64,000 bases of DNA from Streptomyces sp. CBMA29 (lineage in GTDB: Bacteria; Actinomycetota; Actinomycetes; Streptomycetales; Streptomycetaceae): NCBI RefSeq assembly GCF_014596445.1, contig NZ_MECL01000220.1:124001-188000 (forward strand), read 5' to 3'. Both the position numbers and the translations under genes were made by a program. The notes below the pieces were generated by a model, which worked only from the letters and a program-made list of their open reading frames with translations, was not told the DNA's origin and did no database searches. Positions 34,501 to 41,474 of the stretch are shown here, piece by piece; position 1 is the first letter of the stretch; each line of letters opens with the position of its first letter.

Positions 34501-35591
34501 AGGCCACGGGGATCGCGGAGAACGCCGGGAAGTTCGTCTACCACGCCTCGGGCGCGGCCGACGTCGTCGGCTGTGTATCCGATCCGTCCGTCGGCGGTTG
34601 TATCAAGGCCGGTGCCCTGGTCGCGGGCTTCCTCGCCACGGGCGGTGAGGACGAGTTGGAGATCGCCGCACTGGAGGCGGGAGAGGACCTGGCGGACAAG
34701 GAGGCCGGCGACCTGGCCGAGGACGCCGCGTCCTGCCTCGTCCCGCACAGCTTCACCGGCAACACCCCCGTCCTCGAGGCGGGCGGTGCCACCGTCTCGA
34801 TCGCCAAGGTCCGGGTCGGCGACGTGGTGATGTCCACCGACCCGCAGACCGGCGAGACCTCCGCGCACGTCGTCCAGCGCGTGATCCGCACGACCACGGA
34901 CCACGACTTCACAGCGCTGACGATCACGCCGTCCACGTCCGCGTCCACGGGGAAGGCGCCCCGGAAGACCGCGGCGGCCCCGGCGGCCGTTCTCACCACC
35001 ACGTGGCACCACCCCTTCTGGAACGTCAGCACCTCCCAGTGGACTGACGCCTCCCACCTCACCCCCGGCACCCACCTCCGCCAGTCCGACGGCACCACCG
35101 CCGTCGTCACCGCGGTCCGCAATTACCACACGACGGCAGTGACGTACGACCTCACGGTCGCGAACCTCCACTCGTACTATGTGCTGGCGGGCGGCACGGC
35201 GGTCCTGGTCCACAACTGCGACACGACGTTGACGGCTCGGCAGGCAGAGTTGATCCGGCAGGGTCCGCATGCGGATTTCTCGGTCGAGGCCACATCTGCG
35301 GATGTTTCTGATATCGAATCGGCGGCAATGCAAGGACTTAGGTGTCACAGCTGTGGCGAATTGACCAAAGAGGGAGAAACTACGGTCGGCGACCATCAGC
35401 CACCCACCGGGCTTGCACCTGATGCCGAGCAGAGGCTCTTTCCGCATTGCCCGGCATGTAGTACCGCACAGTCCAGAGCTGTGACCAGGGCGCAAAAGCT
35501 CATGCGTGACCACTTCAATATGCCCGACCCAAGCGTCGACGGATATTATGAACTGTTGTCCTCGATCATCGACAGTCACACAAGCGGTTAG
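28590..35591 (+). CDS. intact RHS polymorphic toxin: SpvB-like N-terminus, YD repeats, HINT, zinc-binding HNH-like tip
   Basis: 2,333 residues. An Arg-rich leader and hydrophobic stretch (VGAMAVCAALLQAVPAQATA) form the signal peptide. An SpvB-like module follows (FDWSYPIVTPTVPGGLAPK, VSLDYSSQSQDG), then YD repeats over about 900-1850 and the RHS core (YVGGTPDPATGLENLGARE, RFMSPDPVF). A HINT domain spans about 2048-2207 (SCLVPHSFTGNTPV, WHHPFWNVSTSQW, VLVHNC). The last 126 residues are the toxin: CHSCG (about 2252), GDHQPP (about 2267) and CPAC (about 2287) form a treble-clef arrangement typical of HNH-like nucleases. Expected action is release of the tip by HINT cleavage and DNA cleavage in a rival cell; the nuclease call rests on motif pattern only. 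The immunity candidate follows after 26 bp. Confidence 0.88.
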   Translation: MVLHGSWYRRDRARSAGTAASPRRWRRTRTRSAAATVGAMAVCAALLQAVPAQATAPKGPPSPPRTASVPVSTVTPHYREAATMPAYKAGAVAWPSGQANVTVDSGAAPVARRAGSLPLWIGPGGHDSRNGKRAATGAGSAADRADSAAPVSVGVRVLPRGDAEAAGVNGVLLSLTQGSASAASGPKNVGLTLDYGAFTHAFGGDWASRLRLVALPACVLTTPGRTGCRTGVATPVTNDVAGKTLTADVTLASASTATVFAAESGAGGGGGSFTATSLQPSSTWQAGGSSDGFDWSYPIVTPTVPGGLAPKVSLDYSSQSQDGLTSSTNNQASPIGDGFDYDPGFIERSYQSCDQNPAGVTKTEDSCWSDSNTLTMSLAGRSSVLIKDDTTGAYHPQDDADERIEYKTGAPNGAHNGEYWIVTTDDGTQYYFGLDQLPGYASGDAATNSVWTEPVYATVSGQPCYNATFASSWCQQAYRWNLDYVVDPHQDAVSYWYTDDTGYYARDKGTTANTAYTRGGYLSRIDYGQRAGQVYSTTPAGRITFAVNGRCDTSATGCATSTLTSSTAKDWPDVPFDLQCAQNAACSVTSPTFWSKYELTGIQTQALVGTTLTNVDAYAFTHTFPPTGDATTPSLWLSTIVRTGQDTKGTGPTAAVPLPPVTLAGRPLANRVDVTDGYPPITRHRLDTVTTETGEIISVDYSSAACASGTPSDPSQNTKLCYPSYWTPDGHSTPMLDWFNKYIVTAVTEQDQTKIGPSGLPADNDDITTHYTPIGTPAWHYDDGPLTLANELTWNQFRGFQGMKVTTGNAPDPVTESDYTYFRGMDGDTLPNKGTRSATITDSRGDPAVTDLDQYAGMAYETVQYDGAGSGKVITDTVTDPWTSASRAAHSLGDTLPAQTSYLTGQSRERVYTPYSDGRTGETETDYTHDSYGRVTRTDDLGDVTTAADDQCATTAYADNNTAWILDAPDENTTVAVKCATTPVLPRDAVSDTRTYYDGSTVFGTAPTAGTVTMKQNAASYSGSTPSFVTMSSSTVDEYGRTLTSTDADNRTTRTAYTPSTGASPTSVTITDPKTYQTVTTYDPLRDLALQSTDAAGYVTKHQYDALGRVTADFKPGITAAADKHTYTISASGPSIVTTQTLNNDANNTYRTSEVLYDTLLRQRETQAATQDGGRLITDTVYNTDGLQASTTDPYYNGSPLSAVIDPAQSGDVPSETGYLYDGAGRQTAAISYKLATETWRTTTVYGGNVTTTLPPQGGVPQSTFTDARGNTTAEYQYHKGVPADPVNDPAADYSALHYTYDASGNRTGETDVAGNVWSWGFDLLGNQTSATDPDTGTSSSTFDNAGQLLASTDARGKQTTYSYDADGRKTFTYDTTGNAAPSAANETGAWVYDTLKKGLLTSSTSYQLGTTSPAVTTAVMGYNSFELPAAQKETLANLPAAAAALAPSGGYLTSDTYTPQGILASHTYPASGGLPSEQVFFGYDLYGQPTSVGSNGTSASWGYVEAVGYDELGKPLQYTMGTSGNWAALRLTYDEQTQRLTDAQTTTATSATVVDDTKYGYSSADVSGGAGLVTTTTDKQNSGAVTDTQCFQYDYATRLSAAWTATDACSATPAPGNSATVGGPQPYWQSWTYDAAGNRETQTDHDTAGTVSTDTTTAYNYPAQGTGSVRPHTLSNTTSSGPGATAHTASYTYDAAGDDTSITTQAGTQTLNWNDQGKLGSLSDTATGGTTNYLYDTDGNLVLRTDPGQATLFAAGQQIVEDTSTHTLSGTRYYELGGDTVAERSSTGDVQYLIPDRQGTDSLAIDYQTLAPTRRSYLPFGQERTAPSAWPGGDDGYVGGTPDPATGLENLGAREYDPSSGRFMSPDPVFEANDPTQLGGYDYAGNDPVTGSDPTGTMLYDDVTGLGFGNVHVMHDWYHDEGYTDSHGHATQKYANLVYRQAISYLIGQYELTHPQPKPKAKPKKPWWKKATGIAENAGKFVYHASGAADVVGCVSDPSVGGCIKAGALVAGFLATGGEDELEIAALEAGEDLADKEAGDLAEDAASCLVPHSFTGNTPVLEAGGATVSIAKVRVGDVVMSTDPQTGETSAHVVQRVIRTTTDHDFTALTITPSTSASTGKAPRKTAAAPAAVLTTTWHHPFWNVSTSQWTDASHLTPGTHLRQSDGTTAVVTAVRNYHTTAVTYDLTVANLHSYYVLAGGTAVLVHNCDTTLTARQAELIRQGPHADFSVEATSADVSDIESAAMQGLRCHSCGELTKEGETTVGDHQPPTGLAPDAEQRLFPHCPACSTAQSRAVTRAQKLMRDHFNMPDPSVDGYYELLSSIIDSHTSG

Positions 35592-35617
35592 TCGAGCTTT
35601 ATGAAGGGTGTGTTCGG

Positions 35618-36400
35618 GTGGAGATCGGATTCGCGGGAATACTACTCAATCACCCCGTCCTGATCATTGGTTCGACCGGTTTCGTCGAGGACTACGCTGA
35701 CGTTCCACTCGATGGTTCGGTGCATGCGTCCGAGGTCCACCAGCACCTCGGGGTTCCAGCGCTGGCACAAGTAGCGCCAGTGCTCATCAAGCTTTGGCGT
35801 GGCCCGCACACCGCGGTGGGAGAGACCGTATTCGACGGGATCGTGGATCTGCCGGACGGGACGCTGGCTGCCTTCGATGTCGAGAACGTGAGCCGCTTCA
35901 CGAAGAAGCTCGGTAAGCCGGGGACCTACCACCTGACCATCCGGGTCGATGATCCCAAGCGAGCGTCCCGCGTCGACCTGGTGCTCGACCGAGGTGAAGG
36001 AGAAGTCGAGATCGGCACCGTACTGGAGTTGTCAATTCCTCCGATCGGTGGCGTCACGGGTCTCGCCGTGGATGCCGATGCCGCTCTTCATCTGATCTTG
36101 AGCGAGCACGACCTTCCCCTTCACCGCCTGGCCAACGCTCTCGATCTCATCCTCGGAGAGTGGGTGAGAGATCTCAGCGACGCGTCGCCCCGAGCGGAAG
36201 CGCTGAGGTCCGCGCGCCTCACTCGACTCGTCCATTGGTTGCGCGGGCAGGCCCCATGGGCGCCGCACAACGTTTTCCTTGATGCCAGGGCTTCGGCCGA
36301 AGAGCAGATCGTGCGGGCAAGCCGTGGAAACCGCGAAGATTTCGATGCCGCCGACGCTGCGGCCGACATCATTCGATCCCTCAAGTACGACCGGCCATGA
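35618..36400 (+). CDS. candidate immunity protein for the HNH-like RHS toxin
   Basis: 260 residues, soluble, acidic, with no signal peptide. It follows the RHS stop codon by 26 bp in the same direction; an alternative GTG lies at the proposed start after GGGTGTGTTCGG. Parts are repeated further downstream: the N-terminus (LNHPVLIIGS, APVLIKLWRG) resembles that of the 38267-39019 protein, and DGTLAAFDVENVSRFTKKLG is duplicated in the relic at 39085-39252. This marks a family of related immunity genes arrayed behind the RHS gene. Function is inferred from position. Confidence 0.65.
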   Translation: MEIGFAGILLNHPVLIIGSTGFVEDYADVPLDGSVHASEVHQHLGVPALAQVAPVLIKLWRGPHTAVGETVFDGIVDLPDGTLAAFDVENVSRFTKKLGKPGTYHLTIRVDDPKRASRVDLVLDRGEGEVEIGTVLELSIPPIGGVTGLAVDADAALHLILSEHDLPLHRLANALDLILGEWVRDLSDASPRAEALRSARLTRLVHWLRGQAPWAPHNVFLDARASAEEQIVRASRGNREDFDAADAAADIIRSLKYDRP

Positions 36401-36689
36401 CGGGTACGGCGGCTGTGCAGCGGCGGAGGATCGCTTCGGCGGCGGCCGGGTCGAGGGAGGTGCCGGTGTCCTCGGAGAAGAAGTCGGTGATGCCGGGGTT
36501 GGTGATGATGACGTGCTGGCCGCGGATGGGGCGGAGGTCGCGGTCGTTGGCGAGTTGACGTGAGCCGAGACCGGAGCAGTTGACGACGACGGGACCGAAC
36601 GATGGATCGTCCAGGCCCGTCACCCTGACCTCGGCCACCGTGGCGCCGGTCGCGAGCCGACGTGCATGTCGACTTACCGCGGTCCGCAA
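36381..36689 (-). pseudogene. D-amino-acid oxidase fragment
   Basis: The minus strand encodes VVVNCSGLGSRQL, LRPIRGQHVIITNPG and FFSEDTG, which match the FAD-dependent D-amino-acid oxidase family, then jumps to DPAAAEAILRRCTAAVP, a more C-terminal part of the same family. Substrate-binding and most FAD-binding segments are missing, so it is an internally deleted remnant. Its end overlaps the 3' end of the immunity gene by about 20 bp. Confidence 0.65.
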
Positions 36690-36741
36690 TTACCACACGG
36701 CGGCGGTGACGTACGACCTTACGGTCGCGGACCTGCAATGA
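36679..36741 (+). pseudogene. orphan HINT-tail fragment
   Basis: About 60 bp reads TAVRNYHTAAVTYDLTVADL and then stops. At DNA level it is nearly identical to 35112-35172 within the intact RHS gene, but it ends before the LHSYYVLAGG segment. It is a displaced piece of an RHS 3' end. Confidence 0.7.
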
Positions 36742-36902
36742 CGGATGCGAACCACCGATCTCTACCGTGTTGCCAGACGGCCGAACGGTGAGACAGAACG
36801 TGCCACCGGGATCGACGTCAAGCCCCCTGATTTGACGAAAATGGTTATGGGAGGACTTCGCGCGTGGTCACGCCGGGACTCACAAGGGAGGAATCAAAGT
36901 GA

Positions 36903-37463
36903 TTGTCCCATTCAAATGGCTGGCTGAGAAATCGAGATTTGGGGTGGGAACTGGGATGCGCAGGGTTGGAGCAACTGATCGTGTCGAATGGGCCGTTGGC
37001 CAAATACGCGGTAGTCAGTGCCGTCACCGGCCTGCGGCGCCCCTACGGCCAGTCGCTGCGACTGGAAGATGGCACGACCGGATTCGTCGACAGCGCCGAC
37101 CTGACTGACACGGCAGAGCCGCTCATCCTGCCTGAGGGCGCTGAGGTCGTGGGCGTAGTGCTCGGGTACACGAATAACGGCAGGGTCCGCCTCACGCTTC
37201 GCCCCAGAGACGTGGCCTTGGCGCGTGCGACAGAAGACACGGCAGCGGCCACGTCCTTGTGGGTTCGGGTCGCGTCATCGACTGGCGACGGTCGCGTCAA
37301 GACGGAATTCTTTGCGTCGCCAAGCGCGGCACCGCTACTTGTGTGGGGTTTGACGGCCCACCCCGGCTCGGCGGACCACCATACGGCACGGCGCCTCCTG
37401 GAAGCGGCTCCGCCGGATTTGCGCGACAAGGTCGACGAAACTCTGCGGAAACCGGGCTCATGA
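36903..37463 (+). CDS. unknown protein with S1-like segment, possibly frameshifted near its start
   Basis: 186 codons in this frame. The segment from about residue 50 (TGFVDSADLTD, then GAEVVGVVLGYTNNGRVRL) looks like an S1/OB-type beta barrel; the rest is unfamiliar. The strongest ribosome-binding site, GGGAGG at 36886-36891, serves a GTG at 36899 that lies in a different frame (VIVPFKWLAEKSR), so either the true start is internal (GTG at 36981) or a one-base indel near 36955 has broken the gene. Its position between an orphan HINT tail and another toxin/immunity cassette makes an orphan immunity gene plausible. Confidence 0.45.
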   Translation: MSHSNGWLRNRDLGWELGCAGLEQLIVSNGPLAKYAVVSAVTGLRRPYGQSLRLEDGTTGFVDSADLTDTAEPLILPEGAEVVGVVLGYTNNGRVRLTLRPRDVALARATEDTAAATSLWVRVASSTGDGRVKTEFFASPSAAPLLVWGLTAHPGSADHHTARRLLEAAPPDLRDKVDETLRKPGS

Positions 37464-37904
37464 GACCGCGCCCTCGCGGACGGCCACCACGACTGCGGCC
37501 ACCTCCGCCAACGGCTGGCCCGTGGTCGTCTCCCAGGGTGTGGACCTCCACCGGATCGAGGTGTCCCAGGTGTCCGTTGCGCTGCTCGACGGTCCGGTCG
37601 CCACCGTTCTCGGTCATGTCGTCCGGCGTTACTGCTACGAAACAGTTTCCCACTGACAGCCGTCGGTTCCGAGCCCGGTCACGCGGGCCATGTCGATGTC
37701 GTAGATCCAAGCAGTGCAGGCTGGTGCGCCAGTCCATGCCACCTGGGCGGTGACGGCTGGCCTTTCCCCAGCCATCACTGTCGAGCCGGAGCGTCTGCCA
37801 GGTCACTAGCGGCTTGCCCTCCTGCACGAACGGGGGACAGGCACGGTCGGAGGCTCTCGACGCCCCCCTGGTTGACGTACCAGGTGCTCTCGGCCAGTCC
37901 GTAA
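37464..37904 (+). pseudogene. relic region with a short peptidase-like fragment
   Basis: About 440 bp between two cassettes. Its first 190 bp encode TSANGWPVVVSQGVDL and VALLDGPVATVLGHVVRR before a stop, which resembles the start of D-Ala-D-Ala carboxypeptidase-type (M15) catalytic regions in actinobacteria. Nothing convincing follows. Low confidence. Confidence 0.3.
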
Positions 37905-38270
37905 GGCAGGGCAATTACCACGCGATAGCGGTGACGTACGACCTCACGGTCGCGGACCTCCACTCGTACTATGCGCTGGCGGGAACGGCGGCGGTCCTGG
38001 TCCACAACTGCGACGTAGAGATCAATCAAGAGCAATTGGATACCCTTTCCGTCGGACCCCATGCGGGCGGCGAAGAAATTTCTACGACAGAACCGGACCT
38101 TTTGCCACAAGAAATTCGAGATCCAGGGCAGGGCGGTGCAAGTTCTGGCTCGCATCGGAAGAAACCACGGGATCTACGAGCCGAAGGGGAACTACGAAGA
38201 GTTGATGGAGCTTGCGCGTTCACACGTTTCGGGTGGATTGGTGGAGGAACCCATTGGGGGGCGAATATGA
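37905..38270 (+). pseudogene. displaced HINT tail and second toxin tip (orphan cassette)
   Basis: The first part reads NYHAIAVTYDLTVADLHSYY and then VLVHNC, a HINT C-terminus lacking its catalytic N-terminal part and any RHS body. A toxin tip follows, but the frame changes: CDVEINQEQLDTLSVGPHAG continues one frame, while the more protein-like tail QGRAVQVLARIGRNHGIYEP, then NYEELMELARSHVSGGL, runs in another frame and stops at 38270, overlapping the immunity start by four bases. The tip activity is unknown. It has the arrangement expected of an orphan RHS-tip cassette. Confidence 0.65.
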
Positions 38271-39019
38271 AAATCGGCGAAGTCGAGGTGGTCCTGAACC
38301 ACGGCCTTCTGGTGATTGGGTCAGGCGAAAATCCGGAGTTCGATCTATTGATGAACCCTCCTCCGGTAAGTGATCAAAGACATGTCATGGTCGCTACTCG
38401 TGCTCAGATCGCTCCGGTGAGAGTAGGGGTGTGGCGTGGAATTTCACCAGTCGCACCCCGGCTGACCTTCAGCGGTCGGCTGCTCCTTGCTACGGGATAT
38501 TTGACGTTCAGGGAGAGTTCGGAACAACCGTTCTTCGCATGGCCGGCCGCGAGCTCCGGGTCCTCGATCGTGGTGTCGGTCGGTACCGACGCGTGGGACG
38601 CGGCAACGGACGTGACGGTCGTCATCGATCCGAGCCCGGAGAGCTGGCCGGATCTGACAAGTAGAGAGGGATTCGTGGCTTCATCTGCCGAAGTTTCCTC
38701 TATTTCGCAGATCGACCGAGTACTTGCCGGGCACAATTACCCGGAGGAGCGCCTCGCGGCGGCGCTGAGAATTCTGTCCATGGCATCGGAGGAAGGCGTC
38801 TCGGCACCGCGTATTCGATATGGAGTTGAATCTGTCAGGGAATGGATGAAGTGGCTGCATCCGGCCATCTCTGCGAACTCCTTCGATGGAGTTCCAGAGA
38901 TCATTGACGACACCGTCGCCGGGACAAATAGTGTGGAGGTGGGTGTGCGAGCTGTCATGATGAATATCTCGACCGCCATCGGTGTTACCGCCGAGGAGTT
39001 GATGTTGGCCCACTGGTAG
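38267..39019 (+). CDS. candidate immunity protein of the second cassette
   Basis: About 250 residues. ATG at 38267 overlaps the toxin-tip stop (ATGA). The N-terminus MKIGEVEVVLNHGLLVIGS parallels MEIGFAGILLNHPVLIIGS of the 35618 protein, and WRG lies at a similar distance in both, so the two are probably distant homologues protecting against different tips. Soluble, with no recognised catalytic motif. GC content is lower than in the RHS body. Confidence 0.65.
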   Translation: MKIGEVEVVLNHGLLVIGSGENPEFDLLMNPPPVSDQRHVMVATRAQIAPVRVGVWRGISPVAPRLTFSGRLLLATGYLTFRESSEQPFFAWPAASSGSSIVVSVGTDAWDAATDVTVVIDPSPESWPDLTSREGFVASSAEVSSISQIDRVLAGHNYPEERLAAALRILSMASEEGVSAPRIRYGVESVREWMKWLHPAISANSFDGVPEIIDDTVAGTNSVEVGVRAVMMNISTAIGVTAEELMLAHW

Positions 39020-39084
39020 AGGCACCTAAACGGGATCGGCTTGGAGTGAGATTTACGAAGGGTGCGGTCGGTTGGGTCCACATG

Positions 39085-39252
39085 CATTGGTGGGGGAGAC
39101 TGTTTTCGGCGGAACCGTATATCTACCGGACGGAACGCTTGCCGCCTTCGACGGTCGAGAACGTGAGCCGCTTCACGGAGAAGCTCGGTAAGTCGGGGGC
39201 GTACCACGTGACCATCAGGGCCGATGACCCCATGCGGGCCTCTCGTGTTGAC
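39085..39252 (+). pseudogene. immunity-gene remnant
   Basis: In alternating frames the DNA encodes LPDGTLAAFD and VENVSRFTEKLGKSGAYHVT with DDPMRASRVD, a close match to the middle of the 35618-36400 protein, interrupted by at least one frameshift and without the N- and C-terminal parts. Confidence 0.7.
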
Positions 39253-39254
39253 CG

Positions 39255-39420
39255 TCCGAGTGCCCGTCGTCAACCTCGCGATCGTCGAGGACTTCTGGAT
39301 CGACGGCCTTGACCCTGCTGGCCTCGCACGGATCGCGGCCAAGCTGCGAGCCCAAGCCGATCGTCTGATCACGCGATACGCCCCCGGCTCGTCGCTGCCC
39401 GCGCCGACTGGGCTGAACGT
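39255..39420 (+). pseudogene. second copy of the small conserved-protein fragment
   Basis: VPVVNLAIVEDFWIDGLDP and GLARIAAKLRAQADRLI, followed after a frameshift by RLVAARADWAE. It is related to the fragment at 14341-14552. It lies about 300 bp from att copy 3. Family unknown. Confidence 0.5.
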
Positions 39421-39670
39421 CACGGTGCCAGCAAACCTAAAGCTCGGCAGGCGAATTCCCCATTGGGCAGACAACGGGTACGGAACGCCTAATCCGGGGC
39501 GTGGTGCGCCCGGCGACCTTCGATTCGGCGCACGAGGCGGGCTGGGTATGGCTTCGCGACACGGCGATCCCGTTCTGCGGCCTCAATCAAAGTCGGATGG
39601 CCCGAAAGTTCCGTTGGATTCCGGCAGGACGACCTTGCGTCCGGGACTTTCCTGGTACGGGCCACCAGCA

Positions 39671-39697
39671 GAGCCCCAGGTCTTCGACCTGAGGCTT
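39671..39697 (-). terminator. tRNA-Gly-type terminator hairpin (copy 3)
   Basis: Inverted repeat GCCCCAGGTC / GACCTGAGGC with loop TTC, one mismatch relative to copies 2 and 4. It lies directly 3' of the tRNA fragment on the minus strand. Confidence 0.75.
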
Positions 39698-39703
39698 ATC
39701 AAA

Positions 39704-39885
39704 TGGCGCGGATGACGGGAATCGAACCCGCGCTCTGAGCTTGGGAATCACAGGCGCCTTGTAAGCGTTCGTGCTGGTCAGCGACGCATTCGGTCCTGAA
39801 GTGCCCAGTGGGCCGACGCCGTTGGTGACCGTGATTGACCGCACCGTACCGCTGTCCATGGTGCGGAACTGGCGTGAGGCGGCAA
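39704..39885 (-). repeat. att unit copy 3: tRNA-Gly(CCC) 3' half and conserved flank
   Basis: 39704-39751 is the tRNA 3' half on the minus strand, with one acceptor change relative to copy 2. The flank holds GCTGGTCAG at about 39773, ACCGCACCGTACCGCTG at about 39838 and TGGTGCGGAACTGGCGTG at about 39860. It separates the RHS island from the RiPP/TerY-P island. Confidence 0.8.
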
Positions 39886-40027
39886 CTGTGGGGGCTGCCG
39901 TGTAGCGTAAGAACTGCGTTCTGAGCTGCATTTGACTGGGCCAGCGCGGATTAGCTAGCGCAATGGGCTCCGGATCGCAGGGCTCGCGTCAACAAGGGCA
40001 ACCGCCCGTTGACCATCGGAGCCTATC

Positions 40028-40843
40028 TCAATCTGCAATGCTTTCATGGCAACGACGCCACAAATCGATGCCCATTTTAGAAAGACCTTCCGGTGCCTCT
40101 GGGAGAGAGGCAATCTCACGTTCGATCTCACTGCTGCGGTTGCGACAGTATTGGCGCCATTCGCCGCGTACGCCCGCCAGAATGCCGAGTGCCTGGTGGA
40201 TGACGGCAAAGACGTAGAGGCCATGCAGAAGTCCGGTGACGGGTCGATCTTCGTTCTTCCACGGCGAGTAGCCAGTTGCACGATCATCCACGGCCAGAGG
40301 CTCGATTATGTCTACTAGAGTGAGTTGAAGGTGCATCGATTCATGGATGAGCGACTCGGCCACCCTTAGCGGCGCATCCCGTTCGTCCTTCTCCGGTATC
40401 GAGACAAAAATTGAGAACGGCAGCTCGGGCGTGCTGTGGCTGACGTCATAGCCCCTCGGGCATTGAATCAGATGAATTACCTTCACGACCGAGCCGATAC
40501 TTTCAGCCATGCTCGGGACGTGGGTAAGCACGTCGACTGCCCCTTGGATCTGCTCACGGATCTCCGGATCACGACTGTCAGCGAAGTGCAGACCCTCGAA
40601 TCCTGCCGCTGTCTCGCTCGATAAGTACTCAATCTTCGCTACGTGAGGCCCGACTCGAATGCCACCGCCGTCGGGTGCGGGGGGCCTTGTATTGCCCGCC
40701 AACCAGCGAGACGTCCCATACTGTTCGACGAGACTGGGCTCCACTTGACTGCGCGATATGAAGTCCGCTACCAGTTCGGCCGTCAGGCCGGGGAACCAAA
40801 GCAGATCCTCCTTGCCCAGGCGGAGACTGAGTGAGCTAGTCAC
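40028..40843 (-). CDS. HEXXH-motif peptide-modification protein of RiPP cluster
   Basis: About 271 residues with the metal-binding motif HESMH in AESLIHESMHLQLTLVDII, followed by conserved-looking GYSPW and RPVTGLLHGLYVF. HEXXH proteins of this type occur in RiPP clusters; some act as 2-oxoglutarate-dependent peptide beta-hydroxylases, others are uncharacterised. GTG at 40843 is preferred as start because it overlaps the stop of the upstream gene by 8 bp (GTGACTAG), indicating translational coupling; ATGs at 40888 and 40936 are possible. It is the last gene of a four-gene minus-strand operon and probably modifies the peptide after cyclophane formation (inference). Confidence 0.75.
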   Translation of the reverse strand: MTSSLSLRLGKEDLLWFPGLTAELVADFISRSQVEPSLVEQYGTSRWLAGNTRPPAPDGGGIRVGPHVAKIEYLSSETAAGFEGLHFADSRDPEIREQIQGAVDVLTHVPSMAESIGSVVKVIHLIQCPRGYDVSHSTPELPFSIFVSIPEKDERDAPLRVAESLIHESMHLQLTLVDIIEPLAVDDRATGYSPWKNEDRPVTGLLHGLYVFAVIHQALGILAGVRGEWRQYCRNRSSEIEREIASLPEAPEGLSKMGIDLWRRCHESIAD

Positions 40844-41474
40844 ATCGGGCTCGGAGTGAGTAAATGATCGTGTATCGCGCTCCTCCATGCATTTTGGAAA
40901 CCGCGTGAAAGGAGTCGGGCGAGATTTCAAATGCAAGTGCGCTCAAGTGCTCCGGACGCAGCACACGGTGGACATCGGCGGGGTCGCCAGAGCTGAAGAG
41001 CATCAAAAAGCCGCCATCGGTGTCAGCGAGACCGCGGTTCAGTTGGATGGTCAGTCGGTGCGACTCGTCTCCGATGAGATAGTCGTTGTGTATGCCGATT
41101 CGGTGCCCGCGCACAAGCTTGTGGCACACGACGCTGACGTCCGGCTCAAACTCGCATCCGAACATGGCTGTCATCGCGGTGCTGACGTCAGTGAGGACGT
41201 CGGGTCTGGTCAGGTAGGAAGCTGTCGGCGATGCGCTATCCCAGCAGCTGAACTCGTACTGCTCGTAAAAGTCGGTCCGCTTCGCGATCCATGGCGCGTC
41301 GCGCTCAAACCATTCGAGCACGTGCTCACCGATATGCGGGGTGAAGCACTCAGTCAAGGTCGCGTATCGAAACGGAGTCGCGGCCATCTCGGGGCTACCC
41401 AGATCTGGCCGCGGCCAGACCGCCATATCGGATGCCGGCAATGCGCCTTGTTCAGGCGGAGAGTTGGTTGTCAC
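40836..41474 (-). CDS. yhhC: 2OG-Fe(II) oxygenase of cyclophane RiPP cluster (YhhC-like)
   Basis: 212 residues with a prolyl-hydroxylase-type double-stranded beta-helix: iron ligands HND (in IGIHNDYLIG) and a distal His in SPDSFHAVSKM, and a downstream Arg in GGARYTII that fits the 2-oxoglutarate carboxylate contact. Such enzymes hydroxylate residues in peptides. The start overlaps the radical SAM gene by 23 bp and the stop overlaps the HEXXH gene. The symbol follows my recollection of naming for the Tyr/His/His cyclophane (Yhh) RiPP family and should be treated as tentative. Confidence 0.75.
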   Translation of the reverse strand: MTTNSPPEQGALPASDMAVWPRPDLGSPEMAATPFRYATLTECFTPHIGEHVLEWFERDAPWIAKRTDFYEQYEFSCWDSASPTASYLTRPDVLTDVSTAMTAMFGCEFEPDVSVVCHKLVRGHRIGIHNDYLIGDESHRLTIQLNRGLADTDGGFLMLFSSGDPADVHRVLRPEHLSALAFEISPDSFHAVSKMHGGARYTIIYSLRARCD

